Assembly: GCA_043813895.1 (NCBI GenBank)
Contig: JBDRKQ010000217.1
Location: 1-24,434 of the forward strand
DNA length: 24,434 nucleotides
Source of the DNA: CAZTAR01 sp043813895
Lineage (GTDB): Bacteria; Planctomycetota; Phycisphaerae; UBA1845; UTPLA1
Direction of reading: 5' to 3'
Each line of letters opens with the position of its first letter. The stretch's first letter is position 1. The position numbers and the translations under genes were made by a program. The notes beneath the pieces are model-generated. The model was not told where the DNA came from and did not search any database. It worked only from the letters and a program-made list of their open reading frames with translations. Below, one piece after another: positions 5,954-13,789 of the stretch.

Positions 5954-8290
5954 ATGCCAAAACGATTCTCCGACAGAATCCTCTCATTCCTCCAACAGCC
6001 TGGCTACCGGCCCCTACAGGCGGTCGGTCTCGCCCGCGCGATGGGAATCGCCGAGGCCGAGTACGGTGATTTCCACGAGGCGGTCGACGCCTTGCGCCGA
6101 GTGGGTCGCGTCGTGCTCGGGACCGGCAACGCCGTCATGCTCAACCAACCGCGCGGCGAGGCCGTGGGGACGTATCGGGCGAACCCGCGCGGATTCGGGT
6201 TCGTGGTGCCGGATGAACCGACCGTACACGGCGACCTGTACATTGCCGCCGGCGCCTCGCTGGACGCCGTGACGGGCGACACCGTTCTGTGCCGCGTGCT
6301 GCGCCGGGGGAAGCGCGACGGGAGACCGGCCTTCGGCGGCCGGATCGTCCGCGTTCTGAAACGTGGAAACAGCCGCTTCGTGGGTCGGCTCCGCCAGGAA
6401 GGAGGAATCTGGTTCGTGCAACCGGACGGCAACACGCTCCACGTTCCCATTCTGATCGGCGACGCGGGCGCGAAGTCGTGCCGCTCGGGCGACCAGGTCG
6501 TCGTGGAGATCGTCAGGTATCCGAGCGAAGGCAAGCCTGCAAAGGGAGTCATCGTCGAGAGGCTCGGCAAGTCCGGGCGGCCCGGCGTGGATCTGCTGAG
6601 TGTCATTCGGCAGTACCAGTTGCCCGACACGTTCCCGCCCGCTGTGTTGGATGAGGCGCGGGCGGTGATCGATGCCTTCGATCCCAGCGCAGCGGCGGAG
6701 TCTCGCGAGGACCTCTCCAAGCTGACCATCATCACGATCGATCCCGACGATGCGAGAGATTTTGACGACGCGATCTCGTTGGAGCATCTCGAACCGACCG
6801 GGACCCGCGGCGGCTCCGCACGGAAGCGTGGACAAGGCAAGGCTGCTCAGGCCGAATGGGAGTTGGGCGTTCACATCGCGGATGTGAGCACGTTCGTACG
6901 GCTCGACAGCGAGTTGGATGAGGAGGCCCAAGCGCGCGGCACGAGCGTATACTTCCCCGGTCACGTCATCCCGATGCTGCCCGAGGTGTTGTCGAACGGC
7001 GTTTGCAGCCTCCAACAAGACGAGCCGAGATTGTGCAAGAGCGCGTTTATCCGGTACGACGCGAAGGGCCGAGTCGTCGCAACGCGTTTCGCGAACACGG
7101 TGATCCGTTCGGCCCAGCGGCTGACCTATGGGCAGGCCACGGCGATCCTGGAGGGCAAGCACGGCCGATTTCGCAAAGCAATCGTCGAATTGCTGCAACA
7201 GATGGACGAGCTCGCGCGGATCATCCGGCGCCGGCGGCTGGACGACGGCATGATCGTGCTCGATCTGCCTGAGGTGGAGTTGATCCTCGACGACAGCGGC
7301 CGCGTGGTGGATGCGAAACCAGCGGACACGAGCTTCAGTCACACGATCATCGAGATGTTCATGGTGGAGGCGAACGAGGCGGTCGCACGGCTGTTGGAAA
7401 GGCTGGGCGTACCGTTTCTGCGACGTATCCACGGTGAGCCGGACGAGGCGGCATTGGATGCAGTGGCCAAGTTGCTGCGAGCGGCGGGGCATACCGTGCC
7501 CAAGCAGATGGCCCCGGCGGACATCCAGGCGATCCTGGCGCCGGTGCGGGGTAAGCCCGAGGGCTACGCGGTCAGCCTGGCGGTGTTGAAGTCGATGCAG
7601 ATGGCGGAGTATTCCCCCGATGCGATCGGACATTTCGCCCTGGCGAGCAAGGGCTACACGCACTTCACGAGCCCTATCCGGCGTTATCCCGATTTGATGG
7701 TCCACCGGCTGCTCGATCTGCACGTCACAAAACAGCTTAAGAGCCACAAGCGCGGCGGCTCTGCCGAGGTTCCGGACGACGCAACGCTGAAGGAACTGGG
7801 AACGAAGCTGTCTTACGCCTCCAGGCAGGCGGAGGGCGCTGAGCGGACGTTGAAAACAGTCAAAGTCCTGCGGCTCTTGTCGAACCACGTCGGCGAGGAG
7901 TTCGAAGGCGTGGTCACCGGCGTGACGGGCTTCGGCATGTTCGTGCAGCATCCGAAGTTCCTGATCGAGGGCCTGCTTCGCCTCGAAGAGATGACCGGCG
8001 ATTGGTGGGAAGTGGACGTGAAGACGGGCCGCGTCACCGGCGAACGCACGCGCCAAACATTCGCGATGGGCTCGCGGCTCCGCGTCCGCATCGCCGAGGT
8101 GGATGTCTCCGCGCGCAAACTGGACCTGGCGATGACCGAAGCGAAACACGGAACGGCCAAGGACAAGACGGCCAAGGGCAAGAGGAAAACCCAGAAACGG
8201 CCGACGGAAAGGAAGCCGGCCGGTCCGCGACAGCCTCGCAGAGGTTCCGGCAAGCCAGGCCGAAGGGGTGGAAGCAAGCGGCGGCGGTGA
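5954..8290 (+). CDS. rnr: Ribonuclease R (RNB-family 3'-5' exoribonuclease)
   Basis: A 778-residue processive 3'-5' exoribonuclease that degrades structured RNA in the cytoplasm. Domain order follows RNase R. An N-terminal winged-helix segment lies at about 1-65 and cold-shock-like OB domains at about 70-215. The RNB catalytic domain contains IDPDDARDFDDAI (from about 263), whose aspartates bind the two metal ions, and later HFTSPIRRYPDLMVHR. The S1 domain starts near 645 (EFEGVVTGVTGFGMFVQ). From about 730 the tail is Lys/Arg-rich and ends GGSKRRR, like the basic tails of many RNase R proteins. A Gly/Arg/Lys-rich insertion (GTRGGSARKRGQGKAAQ, about 282-298) follows the first catalytic motif, at a loop position. 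GGGAG 6 nt before the ATG supports the start. Length is in the usual 700-850 range. Confidence 0.95.
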   Translation: MPKRFSDRILSFLQQPGYRPLQAVGLARAMGIAEAEYGDFHEAVDALRRVGRVVLGTGNAVMLNQPRGEAVGTYRANPRGFGFVVPDEPTVHGDLYIAAGASLDAVTGDTVLCRVLRRGKRDGRPAFGGRIVRVLKRGNSRFVGRLRQEGGIWFVQPDGNTLHVPILIGDAGAKSCRSGDQVVVEIVRYPSEGKPAKGVIVERLGKSGRPGVDLLSVIRQYQLPDTFPPAVLDEARAVIDAFDPSAAAESREDLSKLTIITIDPDDARDFDDAISLEHLEPTGTRGGSARKRGQGKAAQAEWELGVHIADVSTFVRLDSELDEEAQARGTSVYFPGHVIPMLPEVLSNGVCSLQQDEPRLCKSAFIRYDAKGRVVATRFANTVIRSAQRLTYGQATAILEGKHGRFRKAIVELLQQMDELARIIRRRRLDDGMIVLDLPEVELILDDSGRVVDAKPADTSFSHTIIEMFMVEANEAVARLLERLGVPFLRRIHGEPDEAALDAVAKLLRAAGHTVPKQMAPADIQAILAPVRGKPEGYAVSLAVLKSMQMAEYSPDAIGHFALASKGYTHFTSPIRRYPDLMVHRLLDLHVTKQLKSHKRGGSAEVPDDATLKELGTKLSYASRQAEGAERTLKTVKVLRLLSNHVGEEFEGVVTGVTGFGMFVQHPKFLIEGLLRLEEMTGDWWEVDVKTGRVTGERTRQTFAMGSRLRVRIAEVDVSARKLDLAMTEAKHGTAKDKTAKGKRKTQKRPTERKPAGPRQPRRGSGKPGRRGGSKRRR

Positions 8291-8313
8291 TCGCACGGGA
8301 CCCTGTGAACGAT

Positions 8314-8336
8314 GGGGTCGCATCCACCTTGACCCC
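8314..8336 (+). repeat. Inverted repeat overlapping the gcvT promoter region
   Basis: GGGGTC (8314-8319) and GACCCC (8331-8336) form a 6-bp stem with an 11-nt loop. The right arm overlaps the proposed -35 hexamer of gcvT, so it could be an operator, a weak rnr terminator or chance. No T-run follows. Confidence 0.35.
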
Positions 8337-8357
8337 CTGCCGAACGGGGCCTAAACT
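8329..8357 (+). promoter_or_regulatory. Proposed sigma70-type promoter of the gcv operon
   Basis: TTGACC (8329-8334, 5 of 6 to TTGACA), a 17-nt spacer, and TAAACT (8352-8357, 4 of 6 to TATAAT). A start about 7 nt after the -10 would fall at about 8364, next to the gcvT ATG at 8365. That would give a leaderless or nearly leaderless mRNA, which fits the absence of a Shine-Dalgarno sequence. Confidence 0.45.
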
Positions 8358-8364
8358 CGGTCCC

Positions 8365-9456
8365 ATGCTACGCACAGCGCTTTACGACACGCACAGAAGG
8401 TTGGGGGCCCGGCTCGTTGATTTCGGCGGCTGGGAGATGCCGGTCATGTACCGGGGAGTCCAGGACGAGCACCTCCACACCCGAATGGCCAGCAGCGCGT
8501 TCGATGTTTCCCACATGGGACGTTTGCTGATCAGCGGCGCGGATGCAGAGGCGCTGCTTCAGCACGTCTGCACCCGCAACATCGCCAGGCTCAAGGTGGG
8601 CCGGTCCGGCTACAGCCACCTCTGCAACGAACGAGGCGGCGTCCTGGACGACGTCATCGTCTCTCGATACGACTCGTTCTTCCTGATGGTGTGCAACGCG
8701 AGCAACCGTGAGAAGATCATGGCCCACCTACAGCGGCACGCCGAGGGCCGCAAGGTGACGCTCGATGACACCACGCAAAGGAGCGTGATGATCGCCGTGC
8801 AAGGCCCCGAGACCATGACGCTCTTCGAGCAACACCTGCCGATCAAGCTCGAAGGCATGTCGCGATACGGCTTCATCACCGGTTCCTACATGGGAACGAA
8901 GTACAGCGTCTTTCGCAGTGGGTACACCGGCGAGGACGGCGTGGAGGTTGTCGTGCCGAGTTCGGTTGGAGCGATGGTGTGGGGCTTTCTGACGCGCGAC
9001 GGCGGTGAGGATCGCGTGACGGTCAAGCCGGCCGGCCTGGCTGCGCGGGACACGCTCCGTCTCGAAGCAGGCATGCCGCTGTACGGGCACGAACTGAACG
9101 AGGACATCGACCCGATCTCGGCCGGCTGCAAGTGGTGCGTGGATTTGGAGAAGGACTTCCTGGGCGTCGAGGCGCTTCGGAGGATCCATGCAGAGGGGCC
9201 ACGGCGGAAGATAACCGGCCTGGTGCTCGTCGGTAAGCGGATCGCGCGACAGGGGGCCAAGGTCTTTGCCCGAGGCGGCGCGGAGATCGGCGGCGTCACG
9301 AGCGGCACGCAGAGCCCGACGCTGGGCAGGTCGATCGCCATGGCGTACGTGGATTCGGATCGGTCCGTCGAGGGTGAACAGTTGGAAGTGGAGATACGCG
9401 GCGAGCGCGTGGGCGCTGCGGTGGCGCCGTTGCCGTTCTACAAGCGGAACAAATGA
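8365..9456 (+). CDS. gcvT: Glycine cleavage system T protein (aminomethyltransferase)
   Basis: A 363-residue cytoplasmic enzyme that takes the aminomethyl group from lipoylated H protein and transfers its carbon to tetrahydrofolate, releasing ammonia. The sequence follows the family from the start: LYDTHRRLGARLVDFGGWEMPVMY, then FDVSHMGRLLISG, GGVLDDVIVSRYD with the catalytic-region aspartate, VQGPE, RSGYTGEDGVEVVVP, and AARDTLRLEAGMPLYGHEL. The C-terminal domain ends with SGTQSPTLGRSIAMAYVD. The frame is open well upstream into rnr, but homology begins at the ATG at 8365, which I take as the start. No ribosome binding site precedes it; a promoter-like element lies at 8329-8357. gcvH follows after 63 nt. 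Length matches the usual about 360 residues. Confidence 0.95.
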   Translation: MLRTALYDTHRRLGARLVDFGGWEMPVMYRGVQDEHLHTRMASSAFDVSHMGRLLISGADAEALLQHVCTRNIARLKVGRSGYSHLCNERGGVLDDVIVSRYDSFFLMVCNASNREKIMAHLQRHAEGRKVTLDDTTQRSVMIAVQGPETMTLFEQHLPIKLEGMSRYGFITGSYMGTKYSVFRSGYTGEDGVEVVVPSSVGAMVWGFLTRDGGEDRVTVKPAGLAARDTLRLEAGMPLYGHELNEDIDPISAGCKWCVDLEKDFLGVEALRRIHAEGPRRKITGLVLVGKRIARQGAKVFARGGAEIGGVTSGTQSPTLGRSIAMAYVDSDRSVEGEQLEVEIRGERVGAAVAPLPFYKRNK

Positions 9457-9519
9457 GCGGCGGCGTGCGTTGTCCTGATGCTTGCCTTCTGAACGAAGAA
9501 GATGATGAGGAGAGATAAC

Positions 9520-9900
9520 GTGGGCGTTCCAAAAGAACTACGGTTTCTGGAATCACATGAGTGGCACCGGCTCGACGGGGACGCGTGCACGATCGGCATC
9601 TCCCAGTTTGCGGCGGACGAATTGACGGACGTCACCTATGTGGATCTGCCGGCCGTGGGGACCGAGGTTGCTGCCGACAAGCCGTTTGGCGAGATCGAAA
9701 GCGTCAAGGCGACGAGCGACCTGACCTGCGGCGTGACCGGCGTTGTCACCGAGATCAACGAGGCGCTGGCCGATTCGCCGGAACTGATCAACAACGACGC
9801 ATTCGGCGAGGGCTGGATGATCAAGGTGAAGGTGCCGGACGCGTCCGCCTTTGAGGCCTTGATGCCGGCGGATGCCTACGAAGCCCAGATCGCGAGCTAG
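9520..9900 (+). CDS. gcvH: Glycine cleavage system H protein (lipoyl carrier)
   Basis: A 126-residue carrier that shuttles the aminomethyl group between P, T and L proteins on a lipoyl arm. RFLESHEWHRLDGDACTIGIS opens the domain, and GEIESVKATSDL contains the lipoylated lysine (Lys63, counted from the GTG start). VTEINEALADSPELIN and GEGWMIKVK complete the fold. The GTG at 9520, with GGAGA about 7 nt upstream (9509-9513), fits the family N-terminus (VPKELRF). In-frame ATGs at 9502 and 9505 would add six or seven residues and overlap that ribosome binding site. Lipoylation of Lys63 may be done by the LipM-like enzyme at 522-1394. A 175-nt repeat-filled gap separates it from gcvPA. Confidence 0.93.
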   Translation: MGVPKELRFLESHEWHRLDGDACTIGISQFAADELTDVTYVDLPAVGTEVAADKPFGEIESVKATSDLTCGVTGVVTEINEALADSPELINNDAFGEGWMIKVKVPDASAFEALMPADAYEAQIAS

Positions 9901-9931
9901 CGGGCTAGCGACGCCGAGTTCCCGAGTGTGC

Positions 9932-9949
9932 CACTGCTCTTGAGCAGTG
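9932..9949 (+). repeat. Palindrome family C between gcvH and gcvPA
   Basis: CACTGCTC, TT, GAGCAGTG: a perfect 8-bp stem with a 2-nt loop, flanked by GTGC and CATG. It lies 31 nt after the gcvH stop and has no T-run, so it is not a canonical terminator. Confidence 0.75.
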
Positions 9950-9963
9950 CATGCCCTCGGCGG

Positions 9964-9985
9964 CGTCGGCCCCCTGAGGCCGACG
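9964..9985 (+). repeat. Dispersed palindrome family A, copy 4
   Basis: Stem CGTCGGCC / GGCCGACG around CCCTGA, followed by TGGAAT as in copy 1. It pairs as a whole with copy 5 in inverted orientation. Confidence 0.85.
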
Positions 9986-10015
9986 TGGAATGCCAAGCAG
10001 TTCACTCCCCATTCA

Positions 10016-10037
10016 CGTCGGCCGCGGGGGGCCGACG
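10016..10037 (-). repeat. Dispersed palindrome family A, copy 5 (inverted)
   Basis: The same stem as copy 4, read on the minus strand with GTAG before it. Copies 4 and 5 can fold separately as short hairpins or together as one hairpin of about 29 bp (9963-9992 with 10010-10038; one unpaired base and two mismatches) just upstream of gcvPA. Confidence 0.85.
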
Positions 10038-10075
10038 CTACATGCGGCGCAGGCATCCCCGGGTCTTGAAACACC

Positions 10076-11419
10076 ATGAGATACACACAATTCACCGACG
10101 AAAACACGCGGGAGATGCTCGACACGATCGGCGTTTCCCAGATCAACGATTTGTTCCGGACGATCCCTGCTAACATTCGGCTGACGCGTCCACTCGACTT
10201 GCCGGACGCGATGGGCGAACCGGCGTTGCGGGCGCATCTCGGCGCTCTGGCTGCCAGGAACAAGAGTCTCAATGAGCAGGTCTGCTTCCTGGGGGCGGGC
10301 GGCTACGACCATTTCATCCCCGCGCTGGTGGACGCGATGGCCTCGCAGGGGACTTTCCTGACGGCCTACACGCCCTACCAGGCGGAGGCGTCGCAAGGGG
10401 CGCTCCAGGCGTTCTACGAGTTCCAGACGATGATCTGCCAGTTGACCGGCATGGAGGTATCCAACGCATCGCTATACGAGTTGGGCAGCGCCGCGGCCGA
10501 GGCTGTTCTGATGGCGAGTGGCGCGTCCGCGAAGAGAGAAGTGATCCTGGCCGCCACTGTTCACTGCCATGTCCGCGACGTGGTGCACACCTACTGCCGC
10601 GACCTGCCCATCGATCTCAGCGAGGTCAAGACCGGCGAAGGCTCGATTCGGATCGACGTGGCCTCGCTCGAACAGGCGATCGGCCCGGACACGGCCGCGA
10701 TGTTCGTGCAGAGCCCGAACTTTTTCGGGCAGATCGAGCCGTTGAACGAGATCGCCCGGCTGTGTCGGTCGGCCGGTGTCACACTGATCGTGGCGACGGA
10801 CCCGATCAGTTGCGGCATGTTGAAGCGGCCGGGCGACCTGGGTGCGGATATCGTCGTCGCCGAAGGGCAGCCGTTGGGGATACCGCTGCAAATGGGAGGG
10901 CCCTGGTGCGGGCTGATCGCGGTGAAGCAGGCCTTCGTCCGCCGCCTTCCGGGCCGCATCGTCGGGCGCACGGTCGACAAGTCCGGCAGACAGGCCTTTT
11001 GCCTCGCCCTGCAGACGCGAGAACAACACATCCGTGGCGCCAAGGCGACGAGCAACATCTGTACCAACCAGGGCCTGATGGCGCTTCGGGTGGCGATCTA
11101 CACGGCAGCGATGGGTAAACGGGGCATCGCCAAGGTCGCGCGGATGTGCTTCGACAAGGCGCACTACGCCGCACGGGAAATCGCCGAGACGCCGGGTTAC
11201 TCGCTGCCATATGCCGGACCGTTCTTCAAGGAGTTCGTCGTCAAGTGTGACAAGCCCGTGGAGCACGTGCTCGATGTCTGCCACGACGAAGGCATCCTGG
11301 CCGGCGTGGCGATGAAGACGTTCTACCCGGAGATGGAGGACAAGTTGCTCGTGGCTGTAACGGAGAAACGCACCAAGGCGGAAATCGACCGCCTCGTCGA
11401 AGCACTGAAGAAGGCGTAG
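10076..11419 (+). CDS. gcvPA: Glycine dehydrogenase (decarboxylating) subunit 1
   Basis: A 447-residue N-terminal-half subunit of the split P protein. With GcvPB it decarboxylates glycine using pyridoxal phosphate and loads the aminomethyl group on lipoyl-H. Family blocks are visible: RYTQFTDENTREMLDTIGV at the start, then FLGAGGYDHFIPA, FLTAYTPYQAEASQGALQAFYEFQTMICQLTGMEVSNASLY, FVQSPNFFGQIE, GMLKRPGDLGADIVVAEGQPLGIPLQMGGPWCG and LALQTREQHIRGAKATSNICTNQ. Length is typical for GcvPA (about 440-450). The ATG at 10076 is chosen because the family N-terminus begins there; no strong Shine-Dalgarno sequence is seen. The upstream spacer contains palindromes. gcvPB lies 238 nt downstream across a second repeat-rich spacer. 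Confidence 0.95.
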   Translation: MRYTQFTDENTREMLDTIGVSQINDLFRTIPANIRLTRPLDLPDAMGEPALRAHLGALAARNKSLNEQVCFLGAGGYDHFIPALVDAMASQGTFLTAYTPYQAEASQGALQAFYEFQTMICQLTGMEVSNASLYELGSAAAEAVLMASGASAKREVILAATVHCHVRDVVHTYCRDLPIDLSEVKTGEGSIRIDVASLEQAIGPDTAAMFVQSPNFFGQIEPLNEIARLCRSAGVTLIVATDPISCGMLKRPGDLGADIVVAEGQPLGIPLQMGGPWCGLIAVKQAFVRRLPGRIVGRTVDKSGRQAFCLALQTREQHIRGAKATSNICTNQGLMALRVAIYTAAMGKRGIAKVARMCFDKAHYAAREIAETPGYSLPYAGPFFKEFVVKCDKPVEHVLDVCHDEGILAGVAMKTFYPEMEDKLLVAVTEKRTKAEIDRLVEALKKA

Positions 11420-11425
11420 CAAGAG

Positions 11426-11445
11426 CCTCCGGCCTAGGCCGGAGG
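11426..11445 (+). repeat. Perfect 20-nt palindrome (family D) after gcvPA
   Basis: CCTCCGGCCTAGGCCGGAGG is identical to its reverse complement. It starts 7 nt after the gcvPA stop codon. There is no T-run after it, so it is more likely a cruciform/hairpin repeat or processing site than a terminator. Confidence 0.8.
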
Positions 11446-11520
11446 GTGCATCCGATGTCGAACCCGCTTGTGCGAGATTCCCATCCTGAGAGGATGCGGG
11501 AGATGGTTACAGCCAGAGTG

Positions 11521-11544
11521 GGTGCGAGAAAGGATTCTCGCACC
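11521..11544 (+). repeat. Hairpin capping the 26-nt tandem array
   Basis: GGTGCGAGAA (11521-11530), loop AGGA, TTCTCGCACC (11535-11544): a perfect 10-bp stem. The left arm occurs once in this spacer, while the right arm recurs in each tandem unit, so several alternative pairings are possible. Confidence 0.75.
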
Positions 11545-11645
11545 AGCGATGCAGCGAGGATTCTCGCACCAGCGATGCAGCGAGGATTCTCGCACCAGCG
11601 ATGCAGCGAGGATTCTCGCACCAGCAAGGACTCTCGCACCAGCGA
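11532..11645 (+). repeat. 26-nt tandem repeat array between gcvPA and gcvPB
   Basis: Three full 26-nt units begin at 11532, 11558 and 11584, followed by two shortened 18-nt units at 11610 and 11628. Each unit begins GGATTCTCGCACCAGC (GGACTC in the last) and full units add GATGCAGCGA. Each unit junction can itself form a GCGAG-GATT-CTCGC hairpin. The array ends 12 nt before the gcvPB start codon. Confidence 0.9.
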
Positions 11646-11657
11646 AAGGATAATGCG

Positions 11658-13124
11658 ATGAATCGTGTGGGGCCAACCTGTGGCGAACCGCTGATTTTCA
11701 AGAAGACGACGCCTGGTGCGTGCGCGGTGGACCTCGGCGAGAGCGACGTGCCGTCCACTGATTCGTTGCATGCCATCCCTGTGGCACTGCTGGCCGAAGA
11801 CGCCCCGCCGTTGCCCGAGCTGGGCGAGTGCGAAATCGTACGCCACTACACGCGACTCGGCAGCCGACTGTTCAGCGTGGATGCGAACTTCTACCCGCTG
11901 GGCTCCTGCACGATGAAGTACAACCCTCGCGTCAACGAGTGGGCTGCGGCCTTGCCGGGCTTCAGCAATCTCCACCCCTTGCAGCCTGACGCCGATATGC
12001 AGGGCGCGTTGGAGTTGCTCTACAACCTCCGGGCGTTCCTCGCGGAGATCGCCGGGCTGGATGAAGTCTCCTTGCAGCCGGCTGCCGGCGCCCACGGTGA
12101 GATGGCCAGCCTCATGGTGATCAACGCCTATCACGCCGACCACGGCGGCCTCAGGCCCGACGTGCTCACGGCCGATACCGCGCACGGCACGAATCCCGCC
12201 AGTTGCACCATCTGCGGCCGCAACGCAACGCCCGTGAAAAGCAGGCCCGACGGCTTGCTCGACTTGGACGACCTGCGAAGCAAAGTGACCGAGCAGACCG
12301 CCGCGCTGATGATTACGAACCCGAACACCGTCGGGAAGTTCGATCATCAGATCCAGGCAATGGCCGAAATCCTCCATGAGCGCGGCGCACTGCTCTACCT
12401 CGACGGCGCGAACATGAACGCCATCCTCGGCATCACGCGACCGGGCGACTTCGGCGTCGACGTCATGCACTACAACACGCACAAGACGTTCAGCACGCCC
12501 CACGGCTGTGGCGGGCCGGGTGCCGGGCCGATCGCCGTTTGCAAGAAGCTCGCGCCATACTTGCCCGCGCCACAGGTCAACAAGCGGTCCGACGGCACAT
12601 TCTTCCTTGACTACGACATTCCCAAGTCGATTGGCAGGGTGCGGACGTTCTTCGGGCAATTCAGCGTACTTGTGCGGTGCTACGCGTACATTCGCGCGCT
12701 GGGGCCGGAAGGACTTAAAGACGTCAGCGAGAAGGCGGTCCTCGCGGCGAATTATCTGGCGGCTCGTCTTAAGGACATCCCCGGCTATCAACTGCCCTTC
12801 TCCGGCCCATACAGTCACGAGTTCCTGCTCAAGCCGGGTTTGAAGGACGGCCTTCGCGTGCTGGACTTCGCCAAGCGGCTGATCGATTTCGGCTTTCACC
12901 CGCCGACGATGGAGTGGCCGATCCACGGCACGCTCATGATCGAGCCGACGGAAACGGAGTCAAAGGCGACGCTGGATGCCTTCGTGGCGACGATGGAGCA
13001 GATCGCCCACGAGGCCGCCGAGTCGCCGGACATTCTCAAGAATGCCCCGACGGAGGCCTGGATCGACCGCGCGGACGAAGTCCGGGCCAGCCGCAAGCCG
13101 GATCTGCGATGGCGACCGGAGTGA
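11658..13124 (+). CDS. gcvPB: Glycine dehydrogenase (decarboxylating) subunit 2
   Basis: A 488-residue C-terminal-half subunit of the split P protein, carrying the cofactor lysine. The family blocks are RHYTRLGSRLFSVDANFYPLGSCTMKYNPRVNE, LQPAAGAHGEMASLMVI, DTAHGTNPAS, TNPNTVGKFD, YLDGANMNAILG, and YNTHKTFSTPHGCGGPGAGP with Lys276 as the expected pyridoxal phosphate Schiff-base residue. It ends with HPPTMEWPIHGTLMIEPTETESK. The frame is open upstream through the tandem repeat (giving SHQ-rich residues), but I take the ATG at 11658 because homology starts soon after it and AAAGGA at 11645-11650 is a usable ribosome binding site. An alternative ATG at 11653 is out of frame. Length is normal for GcvPB. 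No L protein gene is present in the window. Confidence 0.95.
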   Translation: MNRVGPTCGEPLIFKKTTPGACAVDLGESDVPSTDSLHAIPVALLAEDAPPLPELGECEIVRHYTRLGSRLFSVDANFYPLGSCTMKYNPRVNEWAAALPGFSNLHPLQPDADMQGALELLYNLRAFLAEIAGLDEVSLQPAAGAHGEMASLMVINAYHADHGGLRPDVLTADTAHGTNPASCTICGRNATPVKSRPDGLLDLDDLRSKVTEQTAALMITNPNTVGKFDHQIQAMAEILHERGALLYLDGANMNAILGITRPGDFGVDVMHYNTHKTFSTPHGCGGPGAGPIAVCKKLAPYLPAPQVNKRSDGTFFLDYDIPKSIGRVRTFFGQFSVLVRCYAYIRALGPEGLKDVSEKAVLAANYLAARLKDIPGYQLPFSGPYSHEFLLKPGLKDGLRVLDFAKRLIDFGFHPPTMEWPIHGTLMIEPTETESKATLDAFVATMEQIAHEAAESPDILKNAPTEAWIDRADEVRASRKPDLRWRPE

Positions 13125-13171
13125 GCGGCCCCCACCCTCGGCGGATCGTGCGATTTTGGAGGCCCCGTGTA

Positions 13172-13693
13172 ATGTCCGCCCGATTACCCTGGATCAAACG
13201 CAAATGGCGCTTCGACTTTCCCGTTGAACTCTTTCCCGACATCCTCGAACGCCTCCGCGGGACCGCCGCGAGGCTCGAAGAGATGCTACGCGGCGTCGCC
13301 GCGGACGTACTCACCCGTCGGGACAAGCCGGGCGCCTGGTCGATCCAGGAAAACGTCGGCCATCTGCGAGAAGTGGAGGCAATCTGGTTGGGACGGCTTG
13401 AAGACTACCTGGCAGACGCGAAGACCCTCCGACCCGCGGACATGACCAACCGCGCCACGCATGACGCCAACTACAACGCCATGCCGATCGGCACGGTGCT
13501 GTCGTCGTTCCGAACCGAACGCGACCGATTCGTCGCCAGGCTCGACGCGCTGCAAGACGCCGACTTCGCCCGAGTCGCCCAACATCCTCGCCTGGAAACG
13601 CCGATGCGCCTCGTGGATGCGTGCCTGTTTGCCGCCGATCATGACGACTACCACCTCGCCCGAATCTGGGAACTGCTGAATCAGGGCAAGTAG
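13172..13693 (+). CDS. DinB-like (YfiT-superfamily) metal-binding four-helix protein
   Basis: A 173-residue protein with the DinB/YfiT four-helix layout. The opening helix is PDILERLRGTAARLEEMLRGV. SIQENVGHLREVE carries His64, and the DHDDYHLARIWEL segment carries His157 and His161, giving the His triad expected to bind a divalent metal. The motif 'D.PG.WSI.E.VGHL.E.E..W..RL.D' is typical of planctomycete and other bacterial members. Some family members are thiol transferases and many have no known reaction, so no substrate is assigned. TGGAGG at 13157-13162, 9 nt before the ATG, sets the start. It lies 47 nt after gcvPB and 96 nt before the beta-lactamase-like gene, so it may be transcribed with either. 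Confidence 0.8.
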   Translation: MSARLPWIKRKWRFDFPVELFPDILERLRGTAARLEEMLRGVAADVLTRRDKPGAWSIQENVGHLREVEAIWLGRLEDYLADAKTLRPADMTNRATHDANYNAMPIGTVLSSFRTERDRFVARLDALQDADFARVAQHPRLETPMRLVDACLFAADHDDYHLARIWELLNQGK

Positions 13694-13789
13694 GCCGTGA
13701 ACAAGGTCGGGCTGGCACGATCATCACCAAGGAGGGTCCGCACGCGCGGCGACCCGTGCCACATCGTCGCGATAGGGAAAGCCACAATC

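Noticed and set aside
6014..8323. A 769-codon open frame opposite rnr, and similar long antisense frames opposite lipM, gcvPA, the thiolase and the carboxyltransferase
   Set aside because: They shadow genes with clear catalytic motifs; long antisense frames are expected in high-GC coding DNA. Their translations are Arg/His-rich with no domains.
11532..11645. CRISPR array
   Set aside because: The 26-nt units are directly adjacent, with no unique spacers between them, and no cas genes are near.
11241..12926. A 561-codon minus-strand frame across the gcvPA-gcvPB junction
   Set aside because: It lies opposite two conserved genes and the tandem repeat, which gives it a repetitive CIAGARIL segment; no family features.
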